Source of the DNA: Holzapfeliella saturejae
GTDB taxonomy: Bacteria > Bacillota > Bacilli > Lactobacillales > Lactobacillaceae
Reading direction: 5' to 3'
DNA length: 64,000 nucleotides
NCBI RefSeq assembly: GCF_037546065.1
Contig: NZ_JAWMWG010000001.1
Coordinates: 868,001-932,000 of the forward strand
This document shows positions 62,592 through 64,000 of the stretch, piece by piece (the stretch's first letter is position 1; each line of letters begins with the position of its first letter). The notes below the pieces were generated by a model. It was given only the letters and a program-made list of their open reading frames with translations. It did not search any database and had not been told where the DNA came from. The translations under genes were made by a program, and so were the position numbers.

Positions 62592-63029
62592 CTACAGTTC
62601 ATAAACAATTGTAACAGGGCCATCATTGACTGATGAAACGGCCATATCTGCACCAAATTGTCCTTCTTTAACAGTTAAATTCTCTTCTCTTAATAAATTA
62701 TTGAATTGATTGTAAAACTCTTCAGCTTGTTTGGGTGCCATCGCTTCTTGAAAGTGAGGACGATTTCCCTTTTTGGTATTAGCAAGTAAAGTAAATTGAC
62801 TCACTGAAAGAATTTCACCTGAAACATCCTTCACACTTAGATTCATTTTTTGATCATCATCGCTAAAAATTCTCATCTTAGCAATTTTTTGAGCTGCTTT
62901 TTGCAGCATATCTGGTGTGTCATCTTGATGAACACCAACTAGTAATAGCAAGCCATTTTTAATTTGTGAGTACAATTGATTGTCAATTGTCACACTAGCT
63001 TCTTGTACGCGTTGAATAACAATTTTCAT
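62592..63029 (-). CDS. dtd: D-aminoacyl-tRNA deacylase
   Basis: 145 residues. Hydrolyses D-aminoacyl-tRNA and mischarged Gly-tRNA(Ala). Motifs: SVSQFTLLANTKKGNRPHF (the SQFTL catalytic loop) and NDGPVT near the end (the cross-subunit Gly-Pro). It overlaps relA by one base, the standard relA-dtd pair of Firmicutes. Confidence 0.96.
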   Translation of the reverse strand: MKIVIQRVQEASVTIDNQLYSQIKNGLLLLVGVHQDDTPDMLQKAAQKIAKMRIFSDDDQKMNLSVKDVSGEILSVSQFTLLANTKKGNRPHFQEAMAPKQAEEFYNQFNNLLREENLTVKEGQFGADMAVSSVNDGPVTIVYEL

Positions 63030-64000
63030 TACTGATCTGCTCTCTTTGCTTCATAAACATCTGGAATATTTTTAATTTGTGTCAAAATTTCATTAAGGTG
63101 TTGTGAATTTTTAACAGAGACGGTTAAGCGAACGTGTGCCATATCATTATGATCAATACGACCGCTGATATTGGATAGCTTTTTGGAAACGGAATTCAAT
63201 CTTTGAAGAATGTCGTTCAGTAATCCACTGCGATTAAAGCCGTAAATACTTAAGTTTGCAAAGTAAGTTTGGTCTTTTGAAGAAACATCCATCCATTCAA
63301 CATCCATCACACGACCTTCTGTTCGATCTGATTCACTGATGTTTGAACAGTCAGTACGATGAATCGTGACACCCCGACCTCTGGTAACATAACCAACAAT
63401 TGCATCCCCAGGTACAGGGTTACAACATTTAGCCAGTCTAATCAATAAATTATTAAGGCCTTGAATGATAACCCCATTTTCATGCTGGATTTGCATTTTT
63501 GTAGGTTCATTTTGTTTAGAACGATCAATTTGATTTTGAGACTTTCCATCAGCAGAAGATAGGATTGAGTTTTCTAATTCCTTACGTTTTTGTGCTTCAC
63601 TTTCACGACGTGCTTTTTCTGTTAAACGATTAGCCGCAACAAGCGGTGTGATTTCACCATATCCAATTGAACTGAATAATTCTTCTTTAGACCCAAAATT
63701 AAAGCGGTTAACCAATTCTTGAATATGTTCTTTATCCATAAATTCCTTGGGTGAATAACCCATTTCAGTTAATTGGTTTTCAATATCGTTACGTCCTTTT
63801 TCGATATTTTCATCTTTAGTTTGGTTTTTAAAGTAACGTCTAATTTTGTTTCGTGCACGGGACGTTTTGACGATATTAGTCCAATCACGACTTGGATTAG
63901 CATTTGATGAGGTATTAATTTCAATAATATCGCCATTTTTCATTTTGTAATCCAAAGGCACCATTTTAGCATTAACACGCGCACCAACTGCATGATTACC
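63029..64000 (-). CDS. relA: (p)ppGpp synthetase/hydrolase RelA/SpoT, C-terminal part (cut by window edge)
   Basis: 323 residues are present and the frame runs on past base 64000, so the catalytic half is outside the window. Visible parts: the TGS domain end (GNHAVGARVNAKMVPLDYKMKNGDIIEI), a helical region, the conserved-cysteine motif LAKCCNPVPGDAIVGYVTRGRG, and an ACT domain (about the last 75 residues). Makes and degrades the stringent-response alarmone. It ends one base into dtd. Confidence 0.96.
   Translation of the reverse strand, partial: GNHAVGARVNAKMVPLDYKMKNGDIIEINTSSNANPSRDWTNIVKTSRARNKIRRYFKNQTKDENIEKGRNDIENQLTEMGYSPKEFMDKEHIQELVNRFNFGSKEELFSSIGYGEITPLVAANRLTEKARRESEAQKRKELENSILSSADGKSQNQIDRSKQNEPTKMQIQHENGVIIQGLNNLLIRLAKCCNPVPGDAIVGYVTRGRGVTIHRTDCSNISESDRTEGRVMDVEWMDVSSKDQTYFANLSIYGFNRSGLLNDILQRLNSVSKKLSNISGRIDHNDMAHVRLTVSVKNSQHLNEILTQIKNIPDVYEAKRADQ

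Noticed and set aside
1..64000. CRISPR array, prophage or tRNA genes
   Set aside because: No regularly spaced direct repeats, no phage structural or integrase genes, and no tRNA cloverleaf were noticed by reading; a scanner would be needed to exclude tRNAs fully.

Overview
The window is a low-GC Gram-positive chromosome segment, most likely from Lactobacillales and close to Enterococcaceae. A Vagococcus-like genus is my best guess, which is inference from gene order and protein character and not a database match. Support comes from a complete mevalonate-route kinase block, RexAB-type (AddAB) proteins without iron-sulfur cysteines, strong AGGAGG ribosome sites, frequent GTG and TTG starts, and the recU-pbp1A / ypsA-gpsB-rnpB arrangement typical of Firmicutes.

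Layout. 1-2.3 kb: 5' part of formate-tetrahydrofolate ligase (cut by the window edge), divergent from an RNase H-like gene, then a CorA-like transporter. 2.3-7.5 kb: small membrane and secreted proteins, a two-gene ABC exporter that runs into a broken acetyltransferase remnant, a secreted NPP1/NLP-family (necrosis- and ethylene-inducing-like) protein, an unknown secreted protein and a cold-shock gene with a long leader. 7.8-13.3 kb: an accessory stretch of XRE regulator, many small unknown membrane proteins, a PH-like protein, an unknown soluble protein, a CPBP-like membrane protein, a 28-residue membrane peptide and a possible insertion-sequence end. 13.4-21.5 kb: housekeeping block of rRNA methyltransferase, RNase P RNA, gpsB, ypsA, recU, pbp1A, nth (without its iron-sulfur cysteines), pnuC, dnaD and ypmB. 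21.5-31.5 kb: dinG, addA, addB. 31.6-35.9 kb: mvk-mvaD-pmk-fni plus a small membrane protein.

36-42.9 kb: MarR-alaX operon with an operator-like palindrome on its promoter, an ABC exporter half-unit with an odd start, a lipoprotein, a MerR/hydrolase divergent pair with a 19-bp-spacer promoter, signal peptidase I and a Cof-type HAD phosphatase. 42.9-64 kb, nearly all on the minus strand: pepT, nif3-like, trmK, rpoD, dnaG, a T-box-controlled glyQS, recO-era-cdd-dgkA-ybeY-phoH, rpsU, nfo, yitT, msrA/msrB, aspS-hisS, dtd and the 3' half of relA.

Genes work together as blocks. addB-addA-dinG-ypmB form one repair transcript ending at a hairpin. The mevalonate block makes isopentenyl and dimethylallyl diphosphate. 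The phoH-to-recO run has stop/start overlaps and serves ribosome and RNA quality control. glyQS is read out only when uncharged tRNA-Gly accumulates. The least ordinary parts are the NLP-family protein, the two repair proteins that have lost their Fe-S cysteines, two genes with a strong ribosome site in front of a non-standard codon, and the 7.8-13.3 kb unknown membrane-protein stretch.
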